Source: Tolypeutes matacus
Taxonomy: Eukaryota > Chordata > Mammalia > Cingulata > Chlamyphoridae
Direction: 5' to 3'
Length of the DNA: 64,000 bases
Assembly (NCBI GenBank): GCA_026826555.1
Contig: JAKSZT010004976.1
Span: 4,805,772-4,869,771, forward strand
Shown: positions 45,000 through 56,379 of the stretch, one piece after another
Position numbering within the stretch: position 1 is the stretch's first letter
Layout of the letters: the number at the start of each line of letters is the position of its first letter
Program-made: the position numbers and the translations under genes
The notes under the pieces: generated by a model
Databases searched by the model: none
The model's input: only the letters and a program-made list of their open reading frames with translations
Told to the model about the DNA's origin: nothing

Positions 45000-45426
45000 C
45001 ATCTAGGGAAACAGAACCAACAGGAGATATATCTGTAAATAGTATGAGATTTTATAAAATTGTCTCACGCAACGGTGGGCTGCACAAGTCCAAATTTCAT
45101 AGGGCAGGCTTTAAGCCAGGGACTCCAATGAAGGTCCTCGATGAATTTCCCAGGAGAAGCTGGCTGTCTGAAGTAGATATGAGAATCCTCTCTTCCAATT
45201 GTTGAAATCATCACTTCTTTTAAGGCCTTCAAATGATTGAGAGTGTCTCATTGCTAAAGATAATCTCCTCAGTTGATTGTAGACATCATCAACCATAGAT
45301 GCAATCACTTCACTGATTATTTGAGTCCATTAAATGTCCTCACAGTAACAATTAGGCCAGTGCTTGCTTGACCAAACAACCAGGCACCATTACCTGGCCA
45401 AGTTGACCCATGAGCTTAACCGTCAC
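45000..45426 (-). mobile_element. Ancient LTR-type repeat, antisense
   Basis: 'gggaaacagaaccaacagga', 'ttgtctcacgcaacggtgg', 'ccttcaaatgattgagagtg', 'ggccaagttgacccatgagc', 'ttaaccgtcaca': antisense of the old mammalian LTR that reads TGTGACGGTTAA at its start. Family name uncertain. Confidence 0.65.
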
Positions 45427-46219
45427 ACCCATTATACAAGGAAGCAGTATAGGTTGGGTGATGGATAAAGCTCAGAGGAAGCACAAAGATACTTTAAGGC
45501 ACCCAAGCTCTTCACTGTTTAACTGGGAGCAGATTTCTATCTCCTTGGGCTCCAGGAGGCCCAAGAAACCCCAGTCTAAAGAGAGCACAATCCTGTCTGG
45601 GCCAAAGGCAAGGGCAGCTCAGCTCTGTGAGATTCCACAGGGCCTATTCTGTCCTGGTTGAGTTTCCAATGCAATAGGGAAACTTCTTGGACTCAGCCAA
45701 ACAGGCACTTCCCCAACTTCTAAGCCATGAAGTTGGAAAGCTTCATAAGGCCCAATGGGGGGTGGTAGTCAGCCACCAAAAAGCATTTTCACGATCTCTT
45801 ATCCTCACATCTGAATTTCAAGCCTGACAATGTGTTCCTTTGGGATGATGCACAGTCCCAGCATCCTGGTCTTTGAAATGCAGCCCCGAGCCCAACAAAC
45901 ACCAGTGCGCCATCACTCTACAGTCACCCAGCCACACTCTCCCTCTCACAGCCTTCTCTGGCACCCTGTTATCCATCCTTGGTCCCAATCCACAGCAGGA
46001 GTTCTGGTACCTCTGTCACAAAGCGCTGGAGACCTTCGGCCCTTGACTTTCCCCCCACAGGCTTCTCTGCTATGGACCCGGCAGACTGGAATCATTATCT
46101 ATCAAATAGAGAAGAGATGAGACAATATCTTTTGGTTTTGTTTTGCTACAGGAGTTTAAAAAAACAACAACACTAATTTTATATGATTCTAATAGTTAAA
46201 CTACATTAAGCACCATTTT
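45427..46219. other. Unique non-coding DNA
   Basis: No recognised repeat or exon. Moderately GC-rich. Frames at 45830-46120 overlap each other and look incidental. Confidence 0.45.
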
Positions 46220-47780
46220 AAAAATCCAGTTGCCTATCAAAATTCCAGCAGAGTTTTTTGCAGAAATGGAAGTGCTTATCCTCAAATACATATGGAATTG
46301 GAAGAGACCTCAAATAGCCAAAACAATCTTAAAAGAAAGAACAAAGGTGGAAGTCTCACACTTCCTGATTTTAAAACATTCATCAAAGCTGCAACCATCA
46401 AAAGAGTGTGGTACTAGCATAAGGATAGACATATAGAACAATGGAATTGAAATGTGATTCCAGAAATAAACCCACACGTGTATGGTCAATTGATTTTCAC
46501 CAGGGTGCCAAGTCCGTTCAATGGGGAAAGAGCAGTCTCTTTAACAAATAGTAAATAGTGCTGGGAAAACTTCCACATGCAAAAAAAAAAAAAAAAAAAA
46601 AAGTTGAACCCTCATACCACACAGAAAAAATTAGCTCAAAATGAATTAACAACCTTAATATAAGAACTAAAACCATAACACTCTTAAAACAGAGGGACAA
46701 ATTTTTATGACTTTGCATTTGATGATGGATTCTTAGATATGACACCAAAAAGACAAGCAACAAAAGAAAAAAATAGATGAAACAGACAAATTGGACTTCA
46801 TCAAAATTAAAACCCAATTATTAAGAAAGTTAAAAGACAACCTACATAATGGGAGAAAATAGTTGCAAATCATATATCTGGTAAGGGCTTAATATCCAGA
46901 ATATATAAAGAACTCCTACAACTCAACAACAGAAAGAGAAATAACCCATTGCAAAAATGGATAAAGAGCTTGAATAGACATTTCTTCAAAGAGGATATAG
47001 AGATGGCCAGTAAGAGCATGAAAAGATGCTCAACATCACTGATTATTAGGGAAATGCAAGTTAAAACCACAATAAGATATCACTTCATACCTACTATGAT
47101 GACTATTAATTTAAAAATAAAAAATAAATATTGGAAGAATGTAGAGAAATTGGAATCCTCATACATTGTTAGTGAGAATGTAAAGTGGTGCAGCCACTGT
47201 GGAAAGCATTTTGGCAGTTCCACAAAAAGTGAAACATTTATTAAATGACCTAGCAATTCCACCACTAGGTACATACCCAGAAGAATTGAAAGAAGGGACA
47301 CAAAAGAGATACTTGCACATCAATATTCATAGCAGCATTATTCAAAATTACTAAAAGGTGGAAACAATCTAATTGTCCATGAACAGTTGAATGGATAAAC
47401 AAAATGTGATATATCCATACAATGGAATATTATTCAGCCATAAAGAGTAATGAAGTTCTGATACATGCAACAACATGGATGAACATTGAAGACATCATGA
47501 TGAGTGAAATAAGCCAGACACACCCACACCAAAAAAGCAAATGATTCCACTTGTATGAAATATCTAGAAGAAGCAAATTTAGACAGGCATAAAGTAAATA
47601 AAAAGTTACCAGGGACCAGAGGGAAGGGGAATGGGTAGTTATTACTTAATGGGTACAAAATGTCTGTTTGGAGTGAAGAAAAAGTTTTGGTAATGTATGG
47701 CGGTGATGGTAGCACAACATTGTGACTGTACTTAATGCCACTGAATTGTACACTTAAAAATAGTTAAAATGGAAATTTTT

Positions 47781-47811
<31 letters not shown>

Positions 47812-47850
47812 GTTACCACAATAAAAATTTTAAGTTTTTAAAAATCCAAT
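46220..47850 (+). mobile_element. Old L1, 3' 1.6 kb
   Basis: Starts in late ORF2 ('attccagcagagttttttgc', 'ggaattggaagagacctcaa') and proceeds through 'aacaacagaaagagaaataac', 'gcagccactgtggaaagcat', 'tggaatattattcagccata' to a 3' UTR ending 'gttaccacaataaaaatttt' after a (TA)n run at 47788-47811. The A run at 46580-46602 and many stops and indels show it is dead. Confidence 0.8.
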
Positions 47851-48452
47851 CACATCACCAATAAAATATGCATATACATAAAAAAGTCTTAAAAACCTGA
47901 ACACACTTTGACCCAATAATTGTATAGAAATAACTTCTAAGAATTTATAGTGAGAAAATTATCTGAGATTTTTGCAAGATTTATACACAAGTGTGTTCTT
48001 TAACATGCTGTTTATAATGAGAAAAACAGAAACAGCTTGAAGACCCAAAACGTGGTTAGCTAAGTAAATTATAACATATATGTAGAACTATTTTTTTTTA
48101 AGGTACCCGGGGCTGGGGGTCAAACCCAGGACCTTATGTGTGGAAACCAGCGCTCAACCACTGAGCCCATAGGCTCCCCTGAGTTGGTTTTCTCATTTGT
48201 TTTGCTTTGTTGTTTGCTTTTTTATTTTTTTAGGAAGTACCAGGAACCGAACCGAGACCTCCCATGTGGGAAGCAGGAGCTCAACCACTTGAGCCACATG
48301 TGCTCCCTGGAACTACTTTGAAACTACTAGATCCTGTAATATTTGCCAAATAACCATTATCTCAGTACCGTTAGAATCAAACTCTAAAAGGAGGAGAACT
48401 TTAAAATTTATCTGGAACACTTAATGTGTAAGAGGAGTCCCCCAAAATTGTT
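47851..48452 (+). mobile_element. Older L1 remnant, split by a SINE
   Basis: 'gacccaataattgtatagaa', 'gaatttatagtgagaaaat' and 'aagacccaaaacgtggttag' resemble the 3' region of old L1. It resumes at 48320 after the SINE. Weakly preserved. Confidence 0.5.
48094..48309 (-). mobile_element. DAS-type SINE, two short units, antisense
   Basis: Unit at 48104-48178 ('ggggtcaaacccaggacctt', 'gctcaaccactgagcccat'), a T-rich linker, then a unit at 48232-48308 ('ccaggaaccgaaccgagacc', 'gagccacatgtgctccc'). The TSD is GAACTATTT (48085-48093) against GAACTACTTT (48310-48319). Confidence 0.85.
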
Positions 48453-48466
48453 TAAAGAACAGTATA

Positions 48467-49063
48467 ACATTACGACAGATACAGGCCATTATATAACTTG
48501 CCATAACCTACAGAATTGAGTACGAGAGAGTGTAAACTACAATGTAAACTATAATCCATGCTTAGTGGCAATGCTCCAATATGTGTTTATCAACTGCAAC
48601 AAATGTACCACACTAATGAAATATGTTGCTAATGTGGGAAAATGTGAAAGGTGTGGGCAGTCAGACATACAAGAATCCCCCATATAGTCTCTGTAATATT
48701 TATGTAATCTAAGTTGTTTTTTTTTTAAATTGCGGGTAAAAATCAAATTTTTCACAATACAAACCAATATTTGTAAAATGATATATAGATATGTATGCAT
48801 ATATGTGCATTTGCTTACATAAATGTTATTATTATTTTTCATATATATCTTAAAAGATGCTTAGATTACATAAATGTTACACAAAAATTACAGGGATTCC
48901 CATGATCTCTACCTCCCATACCTCCCATAACATCTCACATAAACACCTTTCATTAGTGTGGCACATCACCTGCAATGGATATACACATCCTGGGGCTTTG
49001 CCACTAAGCAAAGACCATAAGTATCTTTTAAAAAATAAAAAAATGAAAGGACAAAAAAATAAA
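48467..49063 (+). mobile_element. Type B L1 3' end, interrupted by an inverted copy
   Basis: 5'-truncated type B 3' UTR: 48467-48714 ('acaggccattatataacttg', 'gagagagtgtaaactacaat') resuming at 49023-49063 ('atcttttaaaaaataaaa'). The outer TSD TAAAGAACAGTATA is exact over 14 bases (48453-48466 and 49064-49077). Diverged compared with the copy at 49852. Confidence 0.75.
48715..49017 (-). mobile_element. Nested type B L1 3' end, antisense
   Basis: T run, 'gcgggtaaaaatcaaattttt', TA-rich part, 'catacctcccataacatctc', 'cacatcctggggctttgcca': the antisense of the last 300 bases of the same 3' UTR. It sits within the plus-strand copy between TAAGT repeats (48710-48714 and 49018-49022). The short repeat could be a TSD or chance. 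Confidence 0.75.
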
Positions 49064-49077
49064 TAAAGAACAGTATA

Positions 49078-49480
49078 GTACATATATCCTGCCAGCTATC
49101 AAAACATATTGCAAAGTAATGGACAGATAGATAAATGGACAGATAGAATGATACAGCAAATGTGGCAAAATGCTAAAATTGGTGGGATTGGGTATCTGAG
49201 AGAAGGAAAGGTATTTTGGAGTTTTCTGCAAGGGGTTTGTATTATTTTTGTAACTATCCTTCAAGTTTGAAATCATTTCAAAATTAAAAGTTTAGGGAAA
49301 AAAACATACTGCAAAGCTACTGAAATTAAAACAATGTGGTGCTGGAGCAAGAACAGGTAAAAAGGTTGATAAGACAGACTAGAACTCAGAACAATCACTT
49401 AACTACAAGAATTTAGTGTGTGCTAAAAGGAGTGTGTTGAAATTAGTTAAAATAGTTCCAAAGTCATAGTTTTGGCCAAT
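49078..49480 (+). mobile_element. Old L1 remnants
   Basis: 49090-49300 resembles an L1M-type 3' end ('gatacagcaaatgtggcaaaa', 'gtaactatccttcaagtttga'), and 49305-49400 resembles ORF2 ('catactgcaaagctactgaa', 'caatgtggtgctggagcaag'). Two elements in tandem, both degraded. Confidence 0.5.
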
Positions 49481-49833
49481 AGATGTAGGTGGAAACCAGC
49501 TAAAGATTTCAGGGAAAATATTGCTTCACTAATGCAAGCACAGCCCCTTTTCCTAGTCTGTGGTGAAAGGATGTGCAGCTGGAAGGGGTGCAGCCATCTT
49601 GCCCCATGAGGCAGCAACGTGGGGACAAAAGAAGCATTCTAATGATGGCAGAAAGCAGATGGCACTGCAGAACCTGTGTTTCAGCTCGGACTGCTTCCCT
49701 GTGGAAAAGAGGATTATTTAAGATGGTGTGCTAGCCCATCCTACCAAACCAAAATTTATTTTGGTATTCTTGCATTATTGAACACTTAGAGTGTATCCAA
49801 TTTATTGTCATTAATGCTTGCACACCTTCGAAC
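49481..49833. other. Unique non-coding DNA
   Basis: No recognised repeat or gene. It supplies the target site for the next insertion. Confidence 0.4.
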
Positions 49834-49851
49834 AAAAATCACTGCATGCAT

Positions 49852-50296
49852 GAGGTGGAGCCAGTGGCCACTAGACACTTTTGGGGCAGGGAGGGGATGA
49901 GCAGTTGAAATACAGGGGCTTCTCTGGGATTTGGAGGTTGTCCTGAATACCTTTGTGGCAACGGATGTAGGCCATTTTAAAATAGCACATACCACTAAGA
50001 ACTGTGTGGGAGAGAGTGTTGTCTACGGGGTGAACTGTGGTCTATGGTTAGTGGCAAGGCCCCAGGATGTGTAAGTCCATTGAGGGTGGTGGGCCACACT
50101 TGTGAGAGATGTTTGTGTGGGATGTGGTGGGAGGTGTGGGAGGTGGGCAACATGGGAATCCCAGTGGATTCCGTGTAATATTTTGGGTACCTAAGCACCT
50201 CTTAAAATATATTTATATATATACATAAATAACATTTTTGTAAGCAAATGCACATATATGCATATACATTTATATATCATTTTGAAAAAAAAAAAA
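49852..50296 (+). mobile_element. Type B L1 3' end, tail formed early
   Basis: Starts 'gaggtggagccagtggccac' and is collinear with 23189-23615 of the full-length L1. It stops at 'ttatatatcattttg', about 50 bases before the usual end, and goes straight into an A tail. The 18-bp TSD AAAAATCACTGCATGCAT is exact (49834-49851 and 50297-50314). The short L1 strand is readable throughout. Confidence 0.92.
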
Positions 50297-50314
50297 AAAA
50301 ATCACTGCATGCAT

Positions 50315-50899
50315 CTCTGATTAAGATAAATTCCTAAAAGTCAAACTTACTGGATGAAGAATAGTAAAAGTTTTAAGACAAGTGTCAAGTTACCAATCTA
50401 TATACACAGCAGTTGATGAGAATGCTGATTTCTCTGCATCCTTGCCAATGTTAGTTATTTACACATTTTTCGTCCATCATTACCAATTTTTTAAAACAAA
50501 TGGCAATTGTATTAATACGTATTAATAAAGCATACTTTCACCAATTTTATAAGCACATTTGTTCCTGTCTTAATTTTATGTCTTTGATTATGGTTACTTC
50601 TTTTGTTTATTGATCAATCATATTTCTCATTTTGTGAACTGCAAATTAATGTTCTTTGCCATTTTTCTATTGGAAATGTGAAAAAACTTAAAAATCTTTT
50701 TTATTTTAAGATATTTTTACACATTAAGGCTTTTAACTTTTTGTCTATCATATATTCAGATATTTTTTATGTTTTACAAATATTTTACTCAGATGGCCAA
50801 TTACTTTTTAAGTTAGTAAATGATGTTTTTTTTTTTTCTGTATCAGTCCTTTTCTAATAAGAAAATCTGTCCTACTATGAATATGCGGAAAGGAGTTTA
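50315..50899 (-). mobile_element. Old L1 antisense remnant and AT-rich DNA
   Basis: 50340-50480 carries antisense L1 text ('gttgatgagaatgctgatttc', 'tctgcatccttgccaatgtta'). From 50500 the DNA is very AT-rich and may be further antisense L1 ('catattaataaagcat'-like phrases), but it cannot be placed. Confidence 0.45.
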
Positions 50900-51125
50900 G
50901 TGAGATAGCTCAAACTGTGGTTGTATAACCTGGGCTCAAATCTTGGCTCTGTAATTTTCTGTGACCTTTAACAAATTACTTCCCTTCCAGGGGCTTCAAT
51001 TTCCTCACCTCTAAAGAAGGGAGGTATGATAACAGTATCTGCCTCTGAATTCAAACTTAAATGAAAGCATCAAAAGTGCTTGTTTCACCATCTGGCCGTT
51101 GTAGATGCTCAAGAGATGTTGGTGC
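50900..51125 (+). mobile_element. MIR-type SINE
   Basis: 'aacctgggctcaaatcttgg', 'acaaattacttcccttccag', 'ttcaatttcctcacctctaa', 'gataacagtatctgcctctg' run in MIR order. Confidence 0.75.
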
Positions 51126-51994
51126 GGTCAGCTAAGATACTTTCAAACTCAAGTCACAGAAAATCCAACTCAAAATGGTTCACACGACAGAGAAAATGTA
51201 TGATCTCACATGACAAAAGGTAGATCAGGTCTAATTTTTGCAAATTCATTAGGAGAAAGGGACAGTTTCCTCTAGATGCCCACCGAGCCTGCCTGCACAG
51301 CTCGTGGGTCAGCGTGTGGTCACGGGATCACCTCTAACTCATGCTCTGGCCCCTGGAACAGGTGTTCAGCTTATGAATCAGGGTTTACCCCTGACCTAGT
51401 TGGGGAGGAAAAAGCACCCGAATAATATTGCACCCTGCCATGCTGAGGTGGGGATGACTGCTGGGCAAGCAACTGGGAACGGCCACCAGTGTTAGCTATT
51501 GCTATTGAAAACAACCAATTTTTTAGAAACTCCCTTTTAGTCCCAAGATCCACCCAAAATTTTGCAGTTACATTTTAGTGGACCAAGCACACCTGGAGCC
51601 TTTCAGCTTTCTATCAGCAGGTAGGTACAAATATGGTCCATTTAACTGGAAAACTTTGTCTCTTCGGTGCCCGGCCCCCATCTGCTTGGCTGCAGAGTTC
51701 TCTGTCCTATATATATATGGAAAACACACACACACATGCACACACACATTCCATATTATTTTCATGTGTCTACACACCCATCCTCCAGAATGAACCTCTT
51801 ACACTCAAATCCTAGCCCTGAGGTCTGCCTCTGGAACAATGCCTAGGATAATGGTCTTGTGGAGTCGTATATATAAAGATACTTGTAGCTTCCTGTCCTG
51901 TTTGAACTTTTAGTCCCCTATGCACACATTACTTAAAGAATTAATTTTACCATAAATGCCTTGTATTTTTTCTTAAAAAATAAAATATAATTAT
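51126..51994. other. Unique non-coding DNA
   Basis: No recognised gene. A (CA)n tract with one interruption lies at 51725-51750. Confidence 0.45.
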
Positions 51995-52391
51995 TGTGGT
52001 AGGTTGAATTTTGTACCCCAAGGTGTAAAAACATATTCTTCACCTTATCCATTCCTGTGGTAGTGGGTGCATTGTAAAAAGGACTTGTTGAAGATGTTAT
52101 TTTTAGTTAAGAAATGGATGAGGTTGGAATGGAATGAGGTTGGCCCTGAATCCTATTACTAGAAACTTTATGAAGAGCAAGCCACATGGAAGAGTAGAAG
52201 CTAGAAGTCAGCTGGAACCTGGAAGACCTCGCCGTGTGACAAGAAAGCCAAGGAACCTCAAGGATTGACAGACAGACAGAATGCTACCAACCTCGGGAGG
52301 AAGGAAGCCTCTGAAACTGTGAGCCAATAATTTCCATTGTTTAAGCCAACCCACTGTGTGGCATTTGTCATAGCAGGAGGAAAACTAAGAC
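51995..52391 (+). mobile_element. MaLR-like xenarthran solo LTR
   Basis: TGTGGTAGGTTGAATTTTGT, 'cattcctgtggtagtgggtg', 'aagaaagccaaggaacctca', 'aatttccattgtttaagcca', 'acccactgtgtggcatttgt', ending ...AACTAAGACA. About 397 bases, uninterrupted. It is a good reference for the split copy at 10096 and the fragment at 25542. No TSD is clear. Confidence 0.8.
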
Positions 52392-52554
52392 AACCGTAAA
52401 ATAAATTCCTTGGTTTTTTTTTTTCTAATCAAAAAGAGAATTTTTCCATCAATTCTCAGCACTATTTATGAACAGTTACAGGCAACACGGTTCCTGATGT
52501 TAATACAAAGTAGTATTTGGGCTTTGCCTCTGTCGTTTCCTGTCTCCAGCACCG

Positions 52555-52870
52555 AGCACAGCCCCTGTTACATAGTAGGGGCTTAATAAATGTTTGTGCA
52601 ATGTGTGTTATTTATGGTGTTCTCCACACAGCTGCATTGAACATTGAAAATGGTTTGCAAAGTAGGCACATTTACTGTTGTTAGAGCAGATATTATTTAT
52701 CCAAAGAAACGTAGCTGCACAGTGCACCACAGTTTATGAACCAGTTCCGTGTCATCACCTCTTTTGCCCCTCATGGCCACAACGTAAGGAAAGCAAGGCA
52801 GATATTAGCATCCCCATGTTATAGAGGGGACCCCAACACCTCAGAGATATAAAGTGACTTGTGAAATACA
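52555..52870 (+). mobile_element. L2 3' end followed by MIR-like sequence
   Basis: 52560-52600 ('cccctgttacatagtaggggc', 'ttaataaatgtttgtgcaat') is an L2-type end. 52690-52870 ('gatattagcatccccatgtt', 'atagaggggaccccaacacc') resembles MIR. Confidence 0.6.
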
Positions 52871-54628
52871 TTGGAAATTGAAGAGTCCTTAAATGACTTG
52901 TCCATTCTGTCCATGCCACCCAACTCCCCCGGGAGCCTGAGTGGTGGGTCTTCTCTTCCTTCAATTGGCTGGAGTTCTCTAGCATAAACCAGCGAGCCCT
53001 GACGTCCATTTTTACTTTAGTGATTGTCTCTTCAGTTTTGAGCTCGTTTCTCAAGGAAAAAATTCTGTAGGAGTCCAAATGCTGTCGGAGTTTGGCCTCC
53101 TTGTGGAATGTAACAGTGGATGTGCCTGTGTGCCTCTGAATTCCCTTCCTTCCACCAGCACGAGTTCCTGGGCCTTACTATTCCCTGTACTTAATTTGAG
53201 GATATTTGTTCAATTTGAGTATGTTTTTGACCTGCCAGGTATCTGAGAAACAAAATAGCTCCTACTGATAGCTTCTTATCAAGAGTAATTTAAAACATCC
53301 ATCATCTACTGCTGAATGTCAAAAGAAAGGTTGAGAGAAATTCCTGTTTCCCTAAATATGTTTTCTTTTTGCTCTTGCCAGCATCATTGTCAATCCTGAA
53401 ATTATAGTGTGCCACAGAGCACCTCAGAAATTGAGGTTTCAGAAATTGTTACAATGAAAACATACAAATCATCTTCTAGAGCCTTGAGCAAAATCGCCGA
53501 GGCAAACCAGTCCCGGGGGAAGCCGGGTGGGGGTCACCTGTGTCAAGCAGGTGTGTGCGCTTAAAAGGACTCATTAGGCTCCAAGAACGAAAGGCCACCC
53601 TGGGAAGTCACAGTCCCTTCTTGCAACCCTGGTTAGAGGTTTAACACTAAATTCGTTATTCTAGACCTTTGTCAACATACAGACTAGTCTACAATCCTCC
53701 TGACAATGATTAAGCTCAATGAGGGAAAAGAGGGGTTGAAACATATAACCCCTGCTCTGGAAGTTGGAGGTTGTGTTGCTTTATTCTTTTGATCACCTAT
53801 TTAGCTTTTGAGTCTCCCTGGGTGAACAACAAGGATTCAGCAAGAGCTGGAGGTTGGAGAGAGAGGCATGACCACAAAGCATCAAGCCACAGAAGGAAAT
53901 CATATAAAGCTGGTGTAACTCTCTCTGCCATCTTGAAGACAATTCGAGTGTTTCTAGGTTCCAACAGAAGCACTCCCATTTTCCATTCCCAATTACCAGC
54001 CCTCGAACAGTCTGAATTTTATCTTAAGACAAGAGAGGAAAGAAATCCAAATAATTCAGAAACTCAACAAATATAGATCAAACACAAACCAACTGCAAGG
54101 CCGTGCTAGGCCTGAGGGTATATAAAGAGATATAAAATGTCCCCTGTCTTTAAGGCATTTATGGTTGTAAAGGGAATTGTTGGGAGCGGGACCTGAGAAA
54201 TGGATGGTAGAGGTGGCCTGGGAGTTTATGGGGGGTATCAGGAGCTTTCCCTGCCATCAGGGCAGACTCCATTTCCATTTCCATGATTGTCCCAGAAACA
54301 GTGGTATGTGTAGGGTAGATATAACATGGATGTGTGCTCTTTTGAGAAGGGTTTTTATGACCTGCTACCATGGCCTTGTTGTTTCGCTGAGACTGCCCAA
54401 TCCAAATACCCACTTCTCCCTGGCCACTTTCCAGCTAGTGATCATCTGACAAAGTTCTGGTTCTGGCCAAGGAGATGTCTGCTTGGCGGGGCTTCCAGAA
54501 CAAACTTTACATTCCTGATTAAAACACGGTCAGCTAATACTTTCTTTGTCCCAAAGGGCATCCCACTTTCTCCCTGTCTCAAAAGCAAATGTGAGGGCCA
54601 TTTAGCAACCACAGTGCAATATAAATGG
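52871..54628. other. Unique non-coding DNA
   Basis: No recognised repeat or exon in about 1.75 kb. 53330-53720 is the most balanced part and includes a paired E-box (53535-53553: CACCTG, 7 bases, CAGGTG). Frames near 53771-54076 and 54326-54670 show no domain. Confidence 0.45.
53535..53553. promoter_or_regulatory. Inverted pair of E-boxes
   Basis: CACCTG (53535-53540) and CAGGTG (53548-53553) with a 7-base spacer form an exact inverted repeat. CACCT/CAGGTG pairs are bound by bHLH and by ZEB/SNAI zinc-finger proteins. It lies in repeat-free DNA. Function is inference. Confidence 0.25.
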
Positions 54629-54633
54629 GTTCA

Positions 54634-55292
54634 TGTATTAGTCACCCAAAGGGGTGCTGCTGCAAGGTAACAGAAATCTGTTGGCTTTTATAAAAGGTAT
54701 TTATTTGGGGTAAAATCTTACAGTTACAAGGCTCTAAAGAGTCCAACTCAAGGCTGCTTTCTCACCAAAGTCAGTTGCCACATGTTGAAACAAGATGGTG
54801 AGCGATCTCTGCCTGGTCTCTCAGGGCTTCCTATATGAGTCTCTGGCACAAGGCTTGTTTCTTTCTAGGCCTTCTCAGATGCTCAGATGCTCTGTTCTCT
54901 TCAGCTGCAAACTGTCAGGTGAATGGCTTATCTCTCCCCAGGGCTCCAGGATCAAAACTAAGTTCTCTCCTCTTCCACGTCTATGGAGCTCTCTCTCTTC
55001 TTGTATCTATGGAACTCGCTCTCTCTCTTCCTGTGTCTATGGAGCTCTCTCTCTTCTTGTGTGTCTTCTTGAGTAAGTGTTCATTTATATCAGCCCACAG
55101 GGGATGGGGACTCAATCTGAGTCACAACCTACTAACATGGTCGAATCAAAACCCTAAGTTGATTTTATTAAGTAAATTTAAAACCTTTGAATTTAATACA
55201 ATCGAAGGGTATCACACTCAGAGGAACAGACCAGTTTACAAACATAATCTTTCTCTTTTGGGGGAATGCAAAAATAATATCAAACTGCCACA
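54634..55292 (-). mobile_element. MaLR-like xenarthran solo LTR, antisense, with TSD
   Basis: Plus reading runs TGTATTAGTCACCC to ...AAACTGCCACA, flanked by GTTCA on both sides (54629-54633 and 55293-55297), a perfect 5-bp TSD typical of ERVL/MaLR integration. 659 bases. It shares its start with 29595 but carries a three-copy minisatellite at 54980-55061. The reading frames in it are not genes. Confidence 0.88.
54980..55061 (+). repeat. Three-copy minisatellite inside the LTR
   Basis: Units starting TCTATGGAGCTCTCTCTC at 54980, 55006 and 55036, of 26, 30 and 26 bases. The middle unit has TCTATGGAACTCGC and four additional bases. 29595-30242 does not show this expansion. Confidence 0.85.
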
Positions 55293-55297
55293 GTTCA

Positions 55298-56379
55298 TAA
55301 ACCAAAATCCCAAGGATAGTGTAATTAAAACCTAAAAGTGGCCTGGACCTAACTTCTACAAGTTGCTCCATACTTCTTGTTATGTGGGGAAAAAAAAAAA
55401 AAAAAGAAAAAAGCAACAACAAAAAACTATTTGTACTTGCCATAGCCATCAAATATCCTGTTATTTGCAGCTGAACTCATTCCTAATGTAAATACCCACC
55501 AACTTAAGTTGTACAACCAATAGACATAGAAGAAGGAAGCCATTGAAAGATATTTCTATTGTCTTAATCTTGAGGTGACCTCAACAAGAAAATTGCCTAT
55601 CCCTTCAGCTATGGAAAGAATATTTGCATTCTCAAGGCAAAAACTGATGAAATGGTTTTCAACTATAAGTTTCTGACCTCATGACCAGCACGTGGCACTT
55701 AAATTTCTGAGGCAGCTACACTATAACATGGTTGAATCAGATGGCTTAAAGCAAGTCCACTGGTAAACATGGAAGGGCCAACTAACTGAACTGTAACTAC
55801 CAACCTGTGCATGCTGCATTTGAGATTTCCTAAAATGGGAAGACCTTCTTTCGATTTTGCTCACATTCCTCTTTCAAAGGTTCTGCTGATTCTGTTCTCA
55901 CTGAGAAGAAAGACTTTCCAAGCACAAGGCAAAGAAGAAAACCACGGCTGTGATCTCCTCTTTTAATAAGGGCCCCAAATCCCTCATACTATAATTTTTT
56001 TCCTCTTTCAAGTTTCTAATTTCTTTATCTTTCAAACCAACAACCATTCCTGAAAATATCATTCAGAGGTCCTTCGCTTGAATGAGAACTAGTGGTTTCC
56101 ATCTCTTACTTCTACTTGGGCATAATCATTCAAATGTAAAATGCCTTTACATTCAGGTATGTTCAGGTGTGTTTGGGGATTATGTTTTAGCCATCTCAGA
56201 CCAATAATGTAACCAGAAGTTACAACATCGTGAATGGCAGCTCTGAGCATTCTAAATAAATCACCCACCAACCACAAGAAAACTAATCCAACATTTGGAG
56301 GTAGTATTTGAGACAACAAACCCACAAATTATTCTCTGCCCCTGTTCCATGAGGTTAAATGGATGCTTTGTTATAGGTG
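55298..56379. other. Unique non-coding DNA
   Basis: No recognised gene or repeat. An A-rich tract lies at 55390-55430. Confidence 0.4.

Noticed and set aside
48467..49063. Classical twin-priming 5' inversion of one L1
   Set aside because: The inverted and direct arms cover the same 3' UTR bases over about 170 positions, and the plus-strand copy resumes after the inverted part. Twin priming does not predict this.
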